DNA of 64,000 bases from Richelia sinica FACHB-800. Lineage in GTDB: Bacteria; Cyanobacteriota; Cyanobacteriia; Cyanobacteriales; Nostocaceae. Under the pieces are notes generated by a model. It worked only from the letters and a program-made list of their open reading frames with translations, did no database searches and was not told the origin of the DNA. Position 1 is the first letter of the stretch; each line of letters starts with the position of its first letter. Shown piece by piece: positions 34,637 to 44,231 of the stretch. The DNA lies in contig NZ_JACJTT010000015.1 in the NCBI RefSeq assembly GCF_014698825.1, positions 1 to 64,000 on the forward strand. Direction: 5' to 3'. The position numbers were made by a program, and so were the translations under genes.

Positions 34637-35242
34637 TTAAGTAAAATCTCTTTTAATACGAGTCAATGTCTGTTGTAAACTTTTAGAGTGAATCCAACCG
34701 ACAAAGCCGCCATAAATCATTTTGTCATGGCAATCTCCTAAAAACACATGGTCAACACCAGCAGGGTTTTTCCATGTTCTCACGACTGTTCTATCCCTGA
34801 GTGTCATGATCGGACGAGAACTCTTAAAATCTCTATGGTGTGCGGGAGTCATACCAGGGACATTCTCTAAAATAGCCATTACTTCTTTTGTGACATTTAC
34901 TGTGTGAGTTTTTACTGTAGCTTTGAGCCGTTCTTTGAGATTCGGGTCAAACAGTAGTAAAAAATCAATTTCTTTAAGAAGTTTGGTATGTGGTTGAGTC
35001 TCTCGTCTCTGACTATAAATACTTATTAAAAAACCTTCCAGTATTAATTTCGCCAAAGCATCTGTAATCAAAGCTGTGAATACCAAAACAGCAATTCCCC
35101 CCAGCATTCCTACTGGCCCACCCAGAAAGGCTAAAGCCTTGGTCATCGCAACTGCACCTGTAAAACCTGTAGCTGCCATTGTTCCCACCAAGATGATGAT
35201 AGGTAATCCCACAGCCGCAACTTTTCTGACGAGTTCATCCAT
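34637..35242 (-). CDS. Conserved hypothetical membrane protein
   Basis: This is a 201-residue protein that I do not recognise as a named family. Residues about 8-70 are Gly/Ala-rich and hydrophobic (LPIIILVGTMAATGFTGAVAM and GMLGGIAVLVFTALITDALA), giving two membrane segments. The C-terminal 120 residues are soluble and basic, with a conserved-looking block TWKNPAGVDHVFLGDCHDKMIYGG. It stands alone between the dehydratase and a small membrane protein gene, 182 bp from the latter. Confidence 0.75.
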   Translation of the reverse strand: MDELVRKVAAVGLPIIILVGTMAATGFTGAVAMTKALAFLGGPVGMLGGIAVLVFTALITDALAKLILEGFLISIYSQRRETQPHTKLLKEIDFLLLFDPNLKERLKATVKTHTVNVTKEVMAILENVPGMTPAHHRDFKSSRPIMTLRDRTVVRTWKNPAGVDHVFLGDCHDKMIYGGFVGWIHSKSLQQTLTRIKRDFT

Positions 35243-35424
35243 AATCTTGTCACCTCAAGACAAGATTTATTATGATGTTTATTTTAACACATGCTATATG
35301 CTAAATGGCTTAATGATTTATCTATGAAATACCATAGTGTTAGCTTTCTAAATCAAGAAAATATAAATAATTCAGAGATGTTTGCACCAGATTTTTAATT
35401 ATTGAAAAATTCAAAAATATACAT

Positions 35425-35622
35425 TCAGAATGTACCTCTCAATGCTGCATAGGCTAGGGTGAGAATGATGGGGACAATAATCGGGATAACAACCATCAGC
35501 GCAGTTTTGCTCAACCGGATTTTTTGTCCATCAGCTTTCATGACAGCAATTACAGCAGCAGCTGCCATGACAATCCAAATTACTCCAAAGATTATAAAAA
35601 TAACGAACGCTGAGTCATTCAT
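35425..35622 (-). CDS. Small two-helix membrane protein
   Basis: The 65-residue protein is almost wholly two hydrophobic helices, about 6-28 and 40-60, joined by the charged turn KADGQKIRLSK. No named family is recognised. It is downstream of the orphan 201-residue membrane protein on the same strand. No strong SD is visible. It could be a stress-type small membrane protein, but this is speculation. Confidence 0.65.
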   Translation of the reverse strand: MNDSAFVIFIIFGVIWIVMAAAAVIAVMKADGQKIRLSKTALMVVIPIIVPIILTLAYAALRGTF

Positions 35623-35769
35623 GATTTCTCTCTGCGTCTAATCTTTCAGTAGGATCATAGCTTATCTTTAAAGTGTATAGGTGAATGCTTTTTGCACTAT
35701 TTTCATGATAATTGTGCGCCATTGTGCTGTTAAAAGAAGATGAGAAACAAGGGCGCACAGGAGGAAATT

Positions 35770-37506
35770 TCAAAAAGGTGAATAATTAATTGAGAAGTAT
35801 AGTCCATTTTCTTGGAGCGATCGCTTGTCTCCATCTACTGATACGAGGGGAATACCCCAATCTAATCGCGCTGATAAGCTGTCATTTTGCTTCCACAACA
35901 AGCCTAAACCTGTACCAACCAGAGTGCTGGGTGAGGGATTGGCAGCTTGATTATTCCACCCTGTACCAACATCTAGGAAGGGGGCCAATTGTAAAACTGC
36001 TCCCATTTTAGGGGCACGGAAAATTGGTAGTCGTAATTCCGCAGAGAATAACATACCGTTATCTGTGAGTAATGTGTCTTGGCGATAGCCCCGCACACTT
36101 AGCTGTCCACCCATACCAAATTGTTCTAAAGGTACTAGGGAATCTGGGGTGAGTTGGATGTCGCCTTTAGCTAAAAATAAGGTATCTGGTGCTAATTGTC
36201 TCACCCATTGAGCCTGTCCTCTCCAGCTAAAAAAGCGGCTGTCTGGTTCTGTTTGGCTGACATTGGCATCAAACCAATCTACACCAATACTAAATTGCGA
36301 TCGCGCCGCAAATACATGTTGATTGCTGCGTTGAGTATATTCTTGAAATAAGCGCAAGGCAGAAACTCTGGTGTTTCCTTGGGCATCTGCACCTGGTGAG
36401 AGAGGATAGGGGCCAATATTATCAATGCCCAATTCTGTTTGGCTTTCTTGACGAGAGAACAACAAACCAACGGCTAACTCTTCGGTGGGTTTTTGAAATA
36501 GAGGTTGTCGATAGCCAATTTCGTAAGAAAGGGTGTTGGATTGAATATCTAGGACATTGAATGGTTCTTCAATGACTTTATTCCACCCTTGGTTATAACC
36601 AAACCAGATAGTACCGTTGCGGGCATTCACAGGCACTGTGTAATTGAGATTGACGGTATCACTACCATCTGTGTTGGCATAGCCAATGGTCAGACTATCG
36701 CCAAACCCTAATAAGTTGGCTTCTTGGAAATCCACTCCCCGACGAAAACTACCCACACTAGGAGAACGTCCATTATCTAGGGTGGCTGTAAATTTAAAGC
36801 TGTCTGCTTCTTCGATTTCGACTTGTAAGATATTGGTTCCGGGAGTCACACCTGCTTGTAATTCCGCTGATAAATTTTGAATGCGCGGATCGAGACGAAT
36901 CATTTGCAGTCTTTCCAATAGACGCGGCACATTCAAGGGTTTACCTATACCTAGCAGGATGCGATCGCGAATATATGGTGTTTGTAGTCTCCTGTTGCCA
37001 GTAATCTTGACTTCCTGGAGAGTCCCTTCTACAACTTGTATTTTTACTGTTCCTGCTTCTACTGTCTGCGGTGTAATCAATGCCCCAGTGGTGACATAGC
37101 CATTATCTGTATAGAGTTTGGTAATGGCATCTCTCACTTCCAATAGTTCTGCAAAGGATAGTTCTCGGCCAGTGAAAGGTTTAGTAATTGCCGCAAATTG
37201 TTCTGCTGAGAACACCGTACTACCCACTACTTCAATGCGGTCTACCTGAAATTTGGCATTAGCATCATCTTCACCCACCGTTGGCTGTTCTGGTAGTTGG
37301 GGAGGAGGAAGTAACTGGTCTAGGTTGGATGGTTCGGGTAAAATTTCCGATGGTAAGGGTGTGTTGGGCAGATCCTGTAACCGATCTGGTGGTAAAGATT
37401 GGGGATTAGGTGTTTGGGCGATCGCTATTTGATTTTGACATAATGCTCCCGTCAGCACAAAGCCAAATGTGAAATATCTGGATTGCGAAATTAAATTCCT
37501 AAACAT
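35770..37506 (-). CDS. TpsB/ShlB-family outer-membrane transporter with POTRA domains
   Basis: The protein belongs to the Omp85/two-partner-secretion transporters. From the ATG at 37506 it has about 578 residues: a signal peptide (about 1-31, ending QIAIAQ) and a Pro-rich linker to about 80. POTRA_2 follows at about 85-160 (FQVDRIEVVGSTVFSAEQF) and a second POTRA at about 160-240 (VQVVEGTLQEVKITGNRRL). The 16-strand barrel carries the conserved loop motif SVRGYRQD near 484 and ends in Phe. The frame extends to 37596, but that adds 30 residues ahead of a normal signal peptide. No filamentous-haemagglutinin-type TpsA substrate gene is in the window. Confidence 0.9.
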   Translation of the reverse strand: MFRNLISQSRYFTFGFVLTGALCQNQIAIAQTPNPQSLPPDRLQDLPNTPLPSEILPEPSNLDQLLPPPQLPEQPTVGEDDANAKFQVDRIEVVGSTVFSAEQFAAITKPFTGRELSFAELLEVRDAITKLYTDNGYVTTGALITPQTVEAGTVKIQVVEGTLQEVKITGNRRLQTPYIRDRILLGIGKPLNVPRLLERLQMIRLDPRIQNLSAELQAGVTPGTNILQVEIEEADSFKFTATLDNGRSPSVGSFRRGVDFQEANLLGFGDSLTIGYANTDGSDTVNLNYTVPVNARNGTIWFGYNQGWNKVIEEPFNVLDIQSNTLSYEIGYRQPLFQKPTEELAVGLLFSRQESQTELGIDNIGPYPLSPGADAQGNTRVSALRLFQEYTQRSNQHVFAARSQFSIGVDWFDANVSQTEPDSRFFSWRGQAQWVRQLAPDTLFLAKGDIQLTPDSLVPLEQFGMGGQLSVRGYRQDTLLTDNGMLFSAELRLPIFRAPKMGAVLQLAPFLDVGTGWNNQAANPSPSTLVGTGLGLLWKQNDSLSARLDWGIPLVSVDGDKRSLQENGLYFSINYSPF

Positions 37507-38152
37507 TTTTCTAAGACTAACTGAGACCTGAGTGAAATATTGGCTAGTTTGCTCATCAATCCATCCCAGAATGATGTATGACACATCAATACCCAAGACT
37601 ATGCGGTCAAATCAATGTATTAGTGTAGTAACTAAAACAATGCTTAATTAGTGAGCATGTATAAACTATATTACGTTCTAACAATAAATAACCATGTTTA
37701 TGGGCAATTTTTTCCAGCTTATGCGATCGTCAAAACCCTGCTAAACCTTGGAAATCAGCCCCGTATCAAAATTATGCCCTCTTTGGCATCGGATATAAAC
37801 AAATGATCGCTAAAAAAAGATTTAAATTTTATTTGCGTAATTTTACTTAAAAAATTTAATATTTAGGATGCCATATAATTCATCTTTTCTAAATACCGTC
37901 ATGATTCGCTGTGTAATTATTTACTTTTATCTCCTATTGTTTCCAGATTGCTGTTGGAAGAGACATGGTTGGTATTAGCCAAAAAGCTTATAAATTAACA
38001 TTTTTGCGGTTTTTATGATTATCTACCGCAGAAAAATACCAATTAAATTGGTAAATAGTGGCAAACAATACAATTTCACCTCTCAATTTAAGTTTTGATA
38101 ACTTCTAAGGACACAACAAAACTCAATTGTTTATCTGACAACACAGAAAATC
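37507..38152. other. Intergenic region with a 17-bp palindrome
   Basis: No supported ORF in about 650 bp. A perfect palindrome TACCAATT-A-AATTGGTA lies at 38037-38053. A bulged hairpin (TTTTTGCGGT … ACCGCAGAAAAA) lies just before it at about 38001-38036. Both precede the hypothetical gene at 38153 by 100-150 bp, so a regulator site or leader structure is possible. Confidence 0.5.
38037..38053. promoter_or_regulatory. Perfect 17-bp palindrome, possible operator
   Basis: The 8-bp arms TACCAATT and AATTGGTA around a single A are exact complements. The palindrome is 99 bp ahead of the next start codon. Regulator unknown. Confidence 0.4.
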
Positions 38153-38497
38153 ATGATTACCGCAGAAAAATTAGTCCAGGAATTTAACGCTAGTATCAAA
38201 GAAACTCACCCCCACATCTGGAACTTACTCCGCCACTGTTATGTCAAAGCACTCAATCCTGTTTGGGTAAGACACTATGTAGCTGATTTTCACTATCTTG
38301 GTATTTATTGTCCTTCGGCAATTTTTGCTGATGTCTTAGCAGAAAAAGAGTTAATGCGAGAGGTAGCAAAAAGTTTAGGATTAACGGAAGTAATTTGTAT
38401 TAATGCTACCAGTCTCTTGCATGATCCACTCTCAATTCTGAAGCAAGTTCATCCGCAATTATGGTTAGAATTAGTCTGGATTGTTACCCAAGAATAA
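38153..38497 (+). CDS. Conserved hypothetical protein
   Basis: The 114-residue protein is soluble, with no signal peptide. Aromatic and His residues cluster in HPHIWNLLRHCYVKALNPVWVRHYVADFHYLG. I do not recognise a family. The gene is flanked by long AT-rich spacers and followed after 277 bp by another small hypothetical of similar size on the same strand. The two proteins are not visibly homologous. Confidence 0.68.
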   Translation: MITAEKLVQEFNASIKETHPHIWNLLRHCYVKALNPVWVRHYVADFHYLGIYCPSAIFADVLAEKELMREVAKSLGLTEVICINATSLLHDPLSILKQVHPQLWLELVWIVTQE

Positions 38498-38774
38498 TCA
38501 TCATCAGATAAATAATTTCTTGGGCTATAATTTCTGAGCAAGGACTTACAAAAGTATATGTATTTTTGTATCTTAATTGCTAAAGAAAATATGTGGAAAA
38601 TAGCCATGCAGGAAATAACCACTATATAAACATTCGTATGGAGTGAACGGTTGTCAACTTCGACAGTCTCTAATCCTGACGTAACTCTAAATCCTAAGAC
38701 CCTGCCTGAATGAATTTCTCTGCACTATTCATGGTACGTCAGTGTCTTGTTCTTTTGAATAAGGACGAAAGCCC

Positions 38775-39146
38775 ATGACAAAACCATACCTATCTCCAGA
38801 TGATTTGCCTTCTTATAAAACTACGCAAATCAGTGAATTATGGCTCAGTCAACTGGAAGAAGTCACTAAAAAAAGCTTTTACTTAGCTTGTGATAGTTTA
38901 GTTCGGATTGTGTTATCCAGTTGCCATTGGTATTTTAAAGTTAATAGCGGTATTCTTACCTTAATCATGGTCTGCCATGATATAGAAAGTTATCAGAATA
39001 TCATGACAAGTGTCCCCTATTTTGCTGACAAATTAAAGCGTTTTGCCAATAAGGCTAAAATTAGTATTAGTGCCCCAGTTAATAATGGCATTCCTTGGGT
39101 CATGAATATCAATGAACCTTGGTATGGAGAAGAATCATCAAGTTAA
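38775..39146 (+). CDS. Conserved hypothetical protein
   Basis: The 123-residue protein is soluble. An N-terminal helical part carries the pattern ELWLSQLEEVTKKSFYLACDSLVRIVLSS, and a strand-like segment follows (WYFKVNSGILTLIMVCH). No named family recognised. A weak purine stretch AAGGACGAAAG precedes the ATG. Downstream, a reversed copy of the TATAGCAGGTGACAG repeat separates it from the convergent ABC-F gene. Confidence 0.68.
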   Translation: MTKPYLSPDDLPSYKTTQISELWLSQLEEVTKKSFYLACDSLVRIVLSSCHWYFKVNSGILTLIMVCHDIESYQNIMTSVPYFADKLKRFANKAKISISAPVNNGIPWVMNINEPWYGEESSS

Positions 39147-39225
39147 TTAGTCATTTTATTGAGGCAACAGAATTCAGATATCTCAACCTAGAAATGTTGG
39201 TCAACTTCGTTATAGCCACGGACAA

Positions 39226-39242
39226 GCCTGTCACCTGCTATA
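39226..39242 (-). repeat. Reverse-oriented TATAGCAGGTGACAGG repeat core
   Basis: Read on the minus strand, the bases are TATAGCAGGTGACAGGC, matching the 5' core of the copies at 14354 and 34510. The heptamer array and hairpin tail are absent. It sits between two convergent genes. Confidence 0.65.
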
Positions 39243-39304
39243 ATTACTCCAATCTGACAACCATTATTCATTATTTTCTCTGAATTCTGTATCCTGACCA
39301 TCTC

Positions 39305-41239
39305 TTAATTGGAATCCATTTCTGCTAACTCTAACCAGCGTTCCGTTGCTTGATCAATTGCTTGCCTGAGTGCTTCTACCTGCTCATACAATTTTTGCAC
39401 TTGAGTATAGTTACCTGGTGCAACATTAGCCATCGCGGTTTCTGCTTGCAATTTCTCAGTTTCTAACTGGGCAATTTTACCTTCTAACTGTTCAAACTCC
39501 CGCTTTTCCCAATTTGATAACCTTTTGCGCTTTTTCGGTTCCGGTTCTGGTGTGGCTGATGTAGGTTTTTCTGGGGTGATAGATTTGGGTTTTTCTTTGG
39601 TATTTGTACTCTGTTGTGCTGCGACTTCTTCCGCTTTTTTATAATCTAAATAAACTGAATAGTTACCAGGATATTGTCGTAAATTTCCCCCTGGTTCTAA
39701 AGCAAAAATTGTATCAACTGTCCTATCTAAAAAGTAGCGGTCATGGGAAACTGTAATTACACAGCCAGAAAAGTCTTCTAAATATTCTTCTAGTACCGCT
39801 AATGTTTGTACATCTAAATCGTTGGTCGGTTCATCTAGGATCAGAACATTAGGCGCACTGATGAGAATTCGTAATAAAAATAACCGTCTTTTTTCTCCCC
39901 CTGATAATTTATAAATTGGTGCATATTGCTGATTACCAGGAAATAAAAATCGCTCCAACATTTGGGAAGCAGTAATTTTTGTCCCATCAGCGATTTTGAC
40001 AAACTCCCCTTCTTCCTTAATGTAATCAATCACGCGCTGATTTTCGTTAACAGCACCTAGCAATTCTTCAGAATGCTGGTCAAAATAACCAATATGAATC
40101 GTACTACCAATATCCACACTGCCAGAATCAGGTTGAACTCTGCCAGTAATAATATCCATCAAGGTAGATTTACCTGCACCATTACCGCCAATAATCCCTA
40201 TGCGGTCTTCTGGACTAAATTCATAGGTAAAATTGTTGATTAAAGTTCGGTCGTTGTAGGCTTTAGTAATATTATTTAATTCAATAACTTTTTTACCAAT
40301 GCGGCGACTGACGGTGGAAATATCTACTTTACCTTGAACTTGTTTAAATTCAGTTTCCTGCATCGCTTGAATGCGGTCAATTCTGGCTTTTTGTTTGGTA
40401 CTTCTAGCTTTAGGCCCACGTTTGAGCCATTCTAATTCTCGCCGCAAAACCCCTTGAAATTTCCTTTGGCTACTAGCTGCTGATTCTTCTGCTTCAGCCT
40501 TCTTTTCTAAGAAATAGGAATAGTTACCTGTATAGGTGTAAATATCACCTTGGTCTATTTCTAGAATTTTATTAGTAACTTTATCTAAAAAATAGCGGTC
40601 GTGGGTAATTAATAACAGTGCACCGCGATAGCGATTTAAATAACTTTGCAACCATTCTACAGACAGTGCATCAAGATGGTTGGTTGGCTCATCCATGAGT
40701 AATAAATCTGGTTCTGCTAGCAAGGCAGTTGCTAAGGCAATTCGTTTCCGATACCCACCAGATAAAGTGCCTACTTTTGCTTCAAAATCCGCAATTCCTA
40801 ATTGACTGAGAATAATTTTGGCATTAGTTTCTAATTCCCATGCTCCAGTTGCATCCATTTTCTGCATCACCGCAGATAAACGAGACATTAACTGACTATC
40901 TTCTGGATGATGAGCTAATTTGTCTGATAACTCTTCATATTCTCGCACTAAGGACATATGCTCCCCAGAGTCAGCAAAGACTTGTTCTAAAACTGTGAGG
41001 TTTTCATCTATTTCTGGCTGCTGGGGTAAGTAGATAATTTTGGCGCTGGAGTTAACTAAAATTTGTCCACTATCAATTGGTTCTAGTCCAGCAATCATCT
41101 TTAATAAAGTTGATTTTCCAGAGCCATTAGTACCAATCAGACCAACTTTATCAGATGTATCTAAACTAAAACTGGCATCTCTAAAAATTTCTTTGATGCC
41201 AAAATCTTTATTAACTGACTGGAGTGTAATTATACTCAT
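39305..41239 (-). CDS. ABC-F family ATPase (Uup-like)
   Basis: This 644-residue protein has two ABC domains and no membrane part, so it should act on ribosomes or DNA rather than in transport. Domain 1 has Walker A GTNGSGKST near residue 36, signature LSGGYRKRIALA and Walker B LLLMDEPTNHLD. Domain 2 has GGNGAGKST near 350, LSGGEKRRLFLL and VLILDEPTNDLD. The linker between them is basic. A charged C-terminal coiled coil at about 560-640 is typical of the Uup type. ABC-F proteins relieve stalled translation or, for Uup, affect transposon excision. The exact subgroup needs a tree. Confidence 0.92.
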   Translation of the reverse strand: MSIITLQSVNKDFGIKEIFRDASFSLDTSDKVGLIGTNGSGKSTLLKMIAGLEPIDSGQILVNSSAKIIYLPQQPEIDENLTVLEQVFADSGEHMSLVREYEELSDKLAHHPEDSQLMSRLSAVMQKMDATGAWELETNAKIILSQLGIADFEAKVGTLSGGYRKRIALATALLAEPDLLLMDEPTNHLDALSVEWLQSYLNRYRGALLLITHDRYFLDKVTNKILEIDQGDIYTYTGNYSYFLEKKAEAEESAASSQRKFQGVLRRELEWLKRGPKARSTKQKARIDRIQAMQETEFKQVQGKVDISTVSRRIGKKVIELNNITKAYNDRTLINNFTYEFSPEDRIGIIGGNGAGKSTLMDIITGRVQPDSGSVDIGSTIHIGYFDQHSEELLGAVNENQRVIDYIKEEGEFVKIADGTKITASQMLERFLFPGNQQYAPIYKLSGGEKRRLFLLRILISAPNVLILDEPTNDLDVQTLAVLEEYLEDFSGCVITVSHDRYFLDRTVDTIFALEPGGNLRQYPGNYSVYLDYKKAEEVAAQQSTNTKEKPKSITPEKPTSATPEPEPKKRKRLSNWEKREFEQLEGKIAQLETEKLQAETAMANVAPGNYTQVQKLYEQVEALRQAIDQATERWLELAEMDSN

Positions 41240-41310
41240 ATTATTTGGTCGTTGGCCATTGCTGATTAATCATCTATGTTGCCCTCCGCTTTGCCTGGTG
41301 AGTAATTTTG

Positions 41311-41727
41311 CTAGACAAATAAGTCTAGGGGTAAATGTCCATACATTTCGTTAATTCCCCCTTCTTGATAACTCTGACAAGACACTAGCACTCCGCGATG
41401 ATGTCCAGAATAGGAATCGATGTAACACAGTCCATTTTTACCGTTTAATTTGATGTAGACTGGCCCTTCTATTTCTGGTAAATTACTGGGTGCTTCATGG
41501 CCAAAGGCATGAGAATAGGTTTTCATGGCCATGATACCTTCTTGGGCTGTATCAGCACAAATTCCTAAAATCTGGTAATCGGTCAGACTAGTCATAAACA
41601 GTAAGGCTTCCCGAATCAATCCTTTCTCTGAAGCTTTGAGAGTTGGTGCGATATCGAGACAGTTGAATTTGTTGAGGACTTTTTTGGCTTCTGGGACTGT
41701 GAGACGGTGATGATTGGGAGTAGACAT
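41311..41727 (-). CDS. DUF1824 family protein
   Basis: This 138-residue soluble protein matches the cyanobacterial family I know as DUF1824. It has an N-terminal helix pair (VPEAKKVLNKFNCL, SEKGLIREALLFMTSLTDYQILGICAD) and a beta-rich C-terminal part. The latter includes GPVYIKLNGKNGLCYIDSYSGHHRGVLVSCQSY and ends in HLPLDLF. Family function is unknown. It is upstream of the ABC-F gene on the same strand, 71 bp apart, so the two may be co-transcribed. Confidence 0.86.
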   Translation of the reverse strand: MSTPNHHRLTVPEAKKVLNKFNCLDIAPTLKASEKGLIREALLFMTSLTDYQILGICADTAQEGIMAMKTYSHAFGHEAPSNLPEIEGPVYIKLNGKNGLCYIDSYSGHHRGVLVSCQSYQEGGINEMYGHLPLDLFV

Positions 41728-42362
41728 ATATTCGCTTATTATTCGTCAGGGGTGATTACTACGGAGGAGAGACTTGGCCACATTACTAGTATTTTTGACG
41801 AAAATCAAGGTGAATTTGGCATATTCCTGGGGCTGTAAATGTTGGGTGTACTGCCTTTTGAGTTGTGACTAATCATGAGCATATTTAGCGTTTGCACCCA
41901 CTATTTCTAGGTTTAATTGTTGGTGAGAGCAAAATGAATTGCTTTCCTTTCAGTTTCAGAATTGCTGCTCAGATATGTTTGAGCGGATGGTTTACCCTAG
42001 ACGCGATTAATGTCTGCCTGGGCTGCTGATTCAACTTCTCATGATTACATAGACGGTTGTTTATGTCCTCGGTTCCAAGATTTATATTGGTGCAATTGCC
42101 ATAGGGAATTGACAGGAGAAGTCGAGTCAACTTAGCCCGAATCTCACACGACTATCTCATATTTATAATTAAGCGATCGCTCTCCAACAGTATCATAGTT
42201 CTCTTTTAACTCTCTTTGTTCGGTAATCTCTGCCTCTACTATAGTATTTGCTGCCAATGGTGGGCTAAATTTGTGCATAAATTAGCACAAATCCATCCGA
42301 GGATAGTATCCTAATTAACTACATTTTGTGATAGTATGAACTGCAAGCAAATGTAAACTGTT
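41728..42362. other. Promoter-containing intergenic region before the ABC exporter
   Basis: No supported ORF in 635 bp between the divergent DUF1824 and ABC exporter genes. The last 100 bp hold two dyads (42269-42292 and 42300-42312) and three copies of the short motif ATAGTAT, at about 42241, 42303 and 42332. Nothing else recognisable. Confidence 0.5.
42269..42312. promoter_or_regulatory. Two adjacent dyads upstream of the ABC exporter
   Basis: The first dyad is ATTTGTGC-N8-GCACAAAT, a perfect 8-bp inverted repeat. The second, seven bases later, is AGGATA-G-TATCCT, a perfect 6-bp repeat. They lie 50-95 bp ahead of the GTG start, which is the place for operator sites. Neither matches the cyanobacterial LexA or NtcA consensus. 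Confidence 0.5.
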
Positions 42363-44174
42363 GTGGCCAAAGTATTATCCTCTTCGCCCTTATCGAGAAG
42401 GCGCAAACATGTTGCCCACCCGCTCCAACGTCTGTTTGACTATGGACAACAGTATCGTCAACAAATTTGGTTGGCGACTTGTGCATCTATTCTCAATAAA
42501 GTCTTTGATTTAGCACCACCAGCCTTAATTGGCATTGCGGTGGATGTGGTAGTCAAACGACAAGATTCAATGATTGCTCAGTTGGGTATCAAGGATATTT
42601 ATGGGCAGTTTGTCGTATTGTTTTTCCTCACCGTCATCACCTGGGTTTTAGAATCATTTTTTGAATATGTTTATAAACTGCTGTGGCGCAATTTAGGGCA
42701 AAACATTCAGCACAATTTACGTTTAGATGCCTACAACCATTTACAGAATTTAGAATTAGCTTATTTTGAAGAACGAAGCACCGGTGGGTTAATGTCTATT
42801 CTCAGTGATGATATTAACCAACTTGAGCGTTTTTTAGATGTGGGAGCTAATGATATTATCCAAGTCATCACAACGATTGTGGTGATTGGCAGTACATTTT
42901 TTATTGTTGCTCCCCAAGTGGCTTGGATGGCATTTTTACCCATGCCTTTTATTCTCTTTGGTTCTGTAGCATTCCAGAAATTTCTTGCGCCTCGTTATGC
43001 AGAAGTTAGAGAGAAAGTTGGTTTATTAAATAGCAGGTTATCTAATAATCTCAGTGGTATTACCACGATTAAAAGTTTTACAGCAGAAGAATATGAAACC
43101 AATCGCGTAGCCGATGAAAGTTCTGCTTATCGTCGCAGTAATGCTAAAGCAATTGCCCTATCTGCGGTGTATATTCCTTTAATTCGCATGTTTATTTTGG
43201 CAGCATTTACAGTGTTGTTACTGTTGGGAGGGATGGAAGCCGTTGCAGGAAGATTAGCAGTTGGTGCTTATAGTTCCTTAGTATTTTTAGTACAGCTTTT
43301 ACTTTGGCCATTAACAAGATTAGGCGATACCTTCGATTTGTATCAAAGAGCCATGGCATCAACTAATCGAGTCATGGATTTATTAGATACTCCCATTGCT
43401 ATCCATCCTGGCAATATCAATTTACCTGTGGAGATGGTGCGGGGTGGTGTGGAATTTCAAAATGTTAGTTTTAGTTATAAAGATAGACTAACAGTAATTA
43501 AAAATTTATCATTAGAAATTCCGGCTGGGAATACTGTAGCGATTGTTGGTTCTACAGGTTCAGGAAAAAGCACCCTAGTGAAACTGCTACTGCGCTTTTA
43601 TGAAATTCAACAAGGGAAAATTACTTTAGATGGGATTGATTTACAAAAATTAGATTTGCGAGACTTACGTCGCTGTATAGGCTTAGTCAGTCAAGATGTA
43701 TTTTTATTTCATGGCACAGTAGGAGAAAATATCGCCTATGGTACCTTTGATGCCAAACCAGAAGACATCATCATGGCAGCGAAAGTAGCAGAAGCCCATG
43801 AATTTATTATGCGCTTGCCCCAAGGTTATGAGACAATTGTGGGGGAGCGGGGGCAAAAGTTATCTGGTGGACAAAGACAACGGCTAGCGATCGCGCGCGC
43901 AGTGTTGAAAGACCCACCAATATTAATCTTGGATGAAGCGACCTCAGCCGTAGATAACGAAACAGAAGCAGCTATACAGCGTTCCCTAGAACGGATTACC
44001 GTCAATCGGACAACTATAGCGATCGCTCATCGTCTTTCCACCATCCGTGATGCTGATTGTATCTATGTGATGGAACATGGCAAATTAGTGGAATCAGGAA
44101 CCCACGAACAACTACTAGAAAAAAATGGCATTTACTCCAACCTTTGGCGTGTACAGTCAGGTTTAAAATCATAA
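42363..44174 (+). CDS. ABC exporter, fused permease and ATPase (ABCB/MsbA type)
   Basis: This is a 603-residue half-transporter. The N-terminal 330 residues contain six membrane helices (for example [11 protein letters not shown] and [14 protein letters not shown]). The C-terminal ATPase has Walker [10 protein letters not shown] near 395, signature [14 protein letters not shown] and Walker [13 protein letters not shown]. It should work as a homodimer, exporting lipids, peptides or other hydrophobic compounds from the cytoplasmic side; the substrate is not evident. The start is GTG at 42363 with no clear SD. It is followed after 57 bp by a small conserved protein on the same strand. Confidence 0.93.
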   Translation: MAKVLSSSPLSRRRKHVAHPLQRLFDYGQQYRQQIWLATCASILNKVFDLAPPALIGIAVDVVVKRQDSMIAQLGIKDIYGQFVVLFFLTVITWVLESFFEYVYKLLWRNLGQNIQHNLRLDAYNHLQNLELAYFEERSTGGLMSILSDDINQLERFLDVGANDIIQVITTIVVIGSTFFIVAPQVAWMAFLPMPFILFGSVAFQKFLAPRYAEVREKVGLLNSRLSNNLSGITTIKSFTAEEYETNRVADESSAYRRSNAKAIALSAVYIPLIRMFILAAFTVLLLLGGMEAVAGRLAVGAYSSLVFLVQLLLWPLTRLGDTFDLYQRAMASTNRVMDLLDTPIAIHPGNINLPVEMVRGGVEFQNVSFSYKDRLTVIKNLSLEIPAGNTVAIVGSTGSGKSTLVKLLLRFYEIQQGKITLDGIDLQKLDLRDLRRCIGLVSQDVFLFHGTVGENIAYGTFDAKPEDIIMAAKVAEAHEFIMRLPQGYETIVGERGQKLSGGQRQRLAIARAVLKDPPILILDEATSAVDNETEAAIQRSLERITVNRTTIAIAHRLSTIRDADCIYVMEHGKLVESGTHEQLLEKNGIYSNLWRVQSGLKS

Positions 44175-44231
44175 CCACTAAATCAATTTCATTGGCATTT
44201 TTTACTGACAATTTTTTATTTTGAATCCCTT

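Noticed and set aside
42269-42312. LexA or NtcA site in the ABC exporter promoter
   Set aside because: The arm sequences do not match GTA-N8-TAC or the cyanobacterial LexA consensus.
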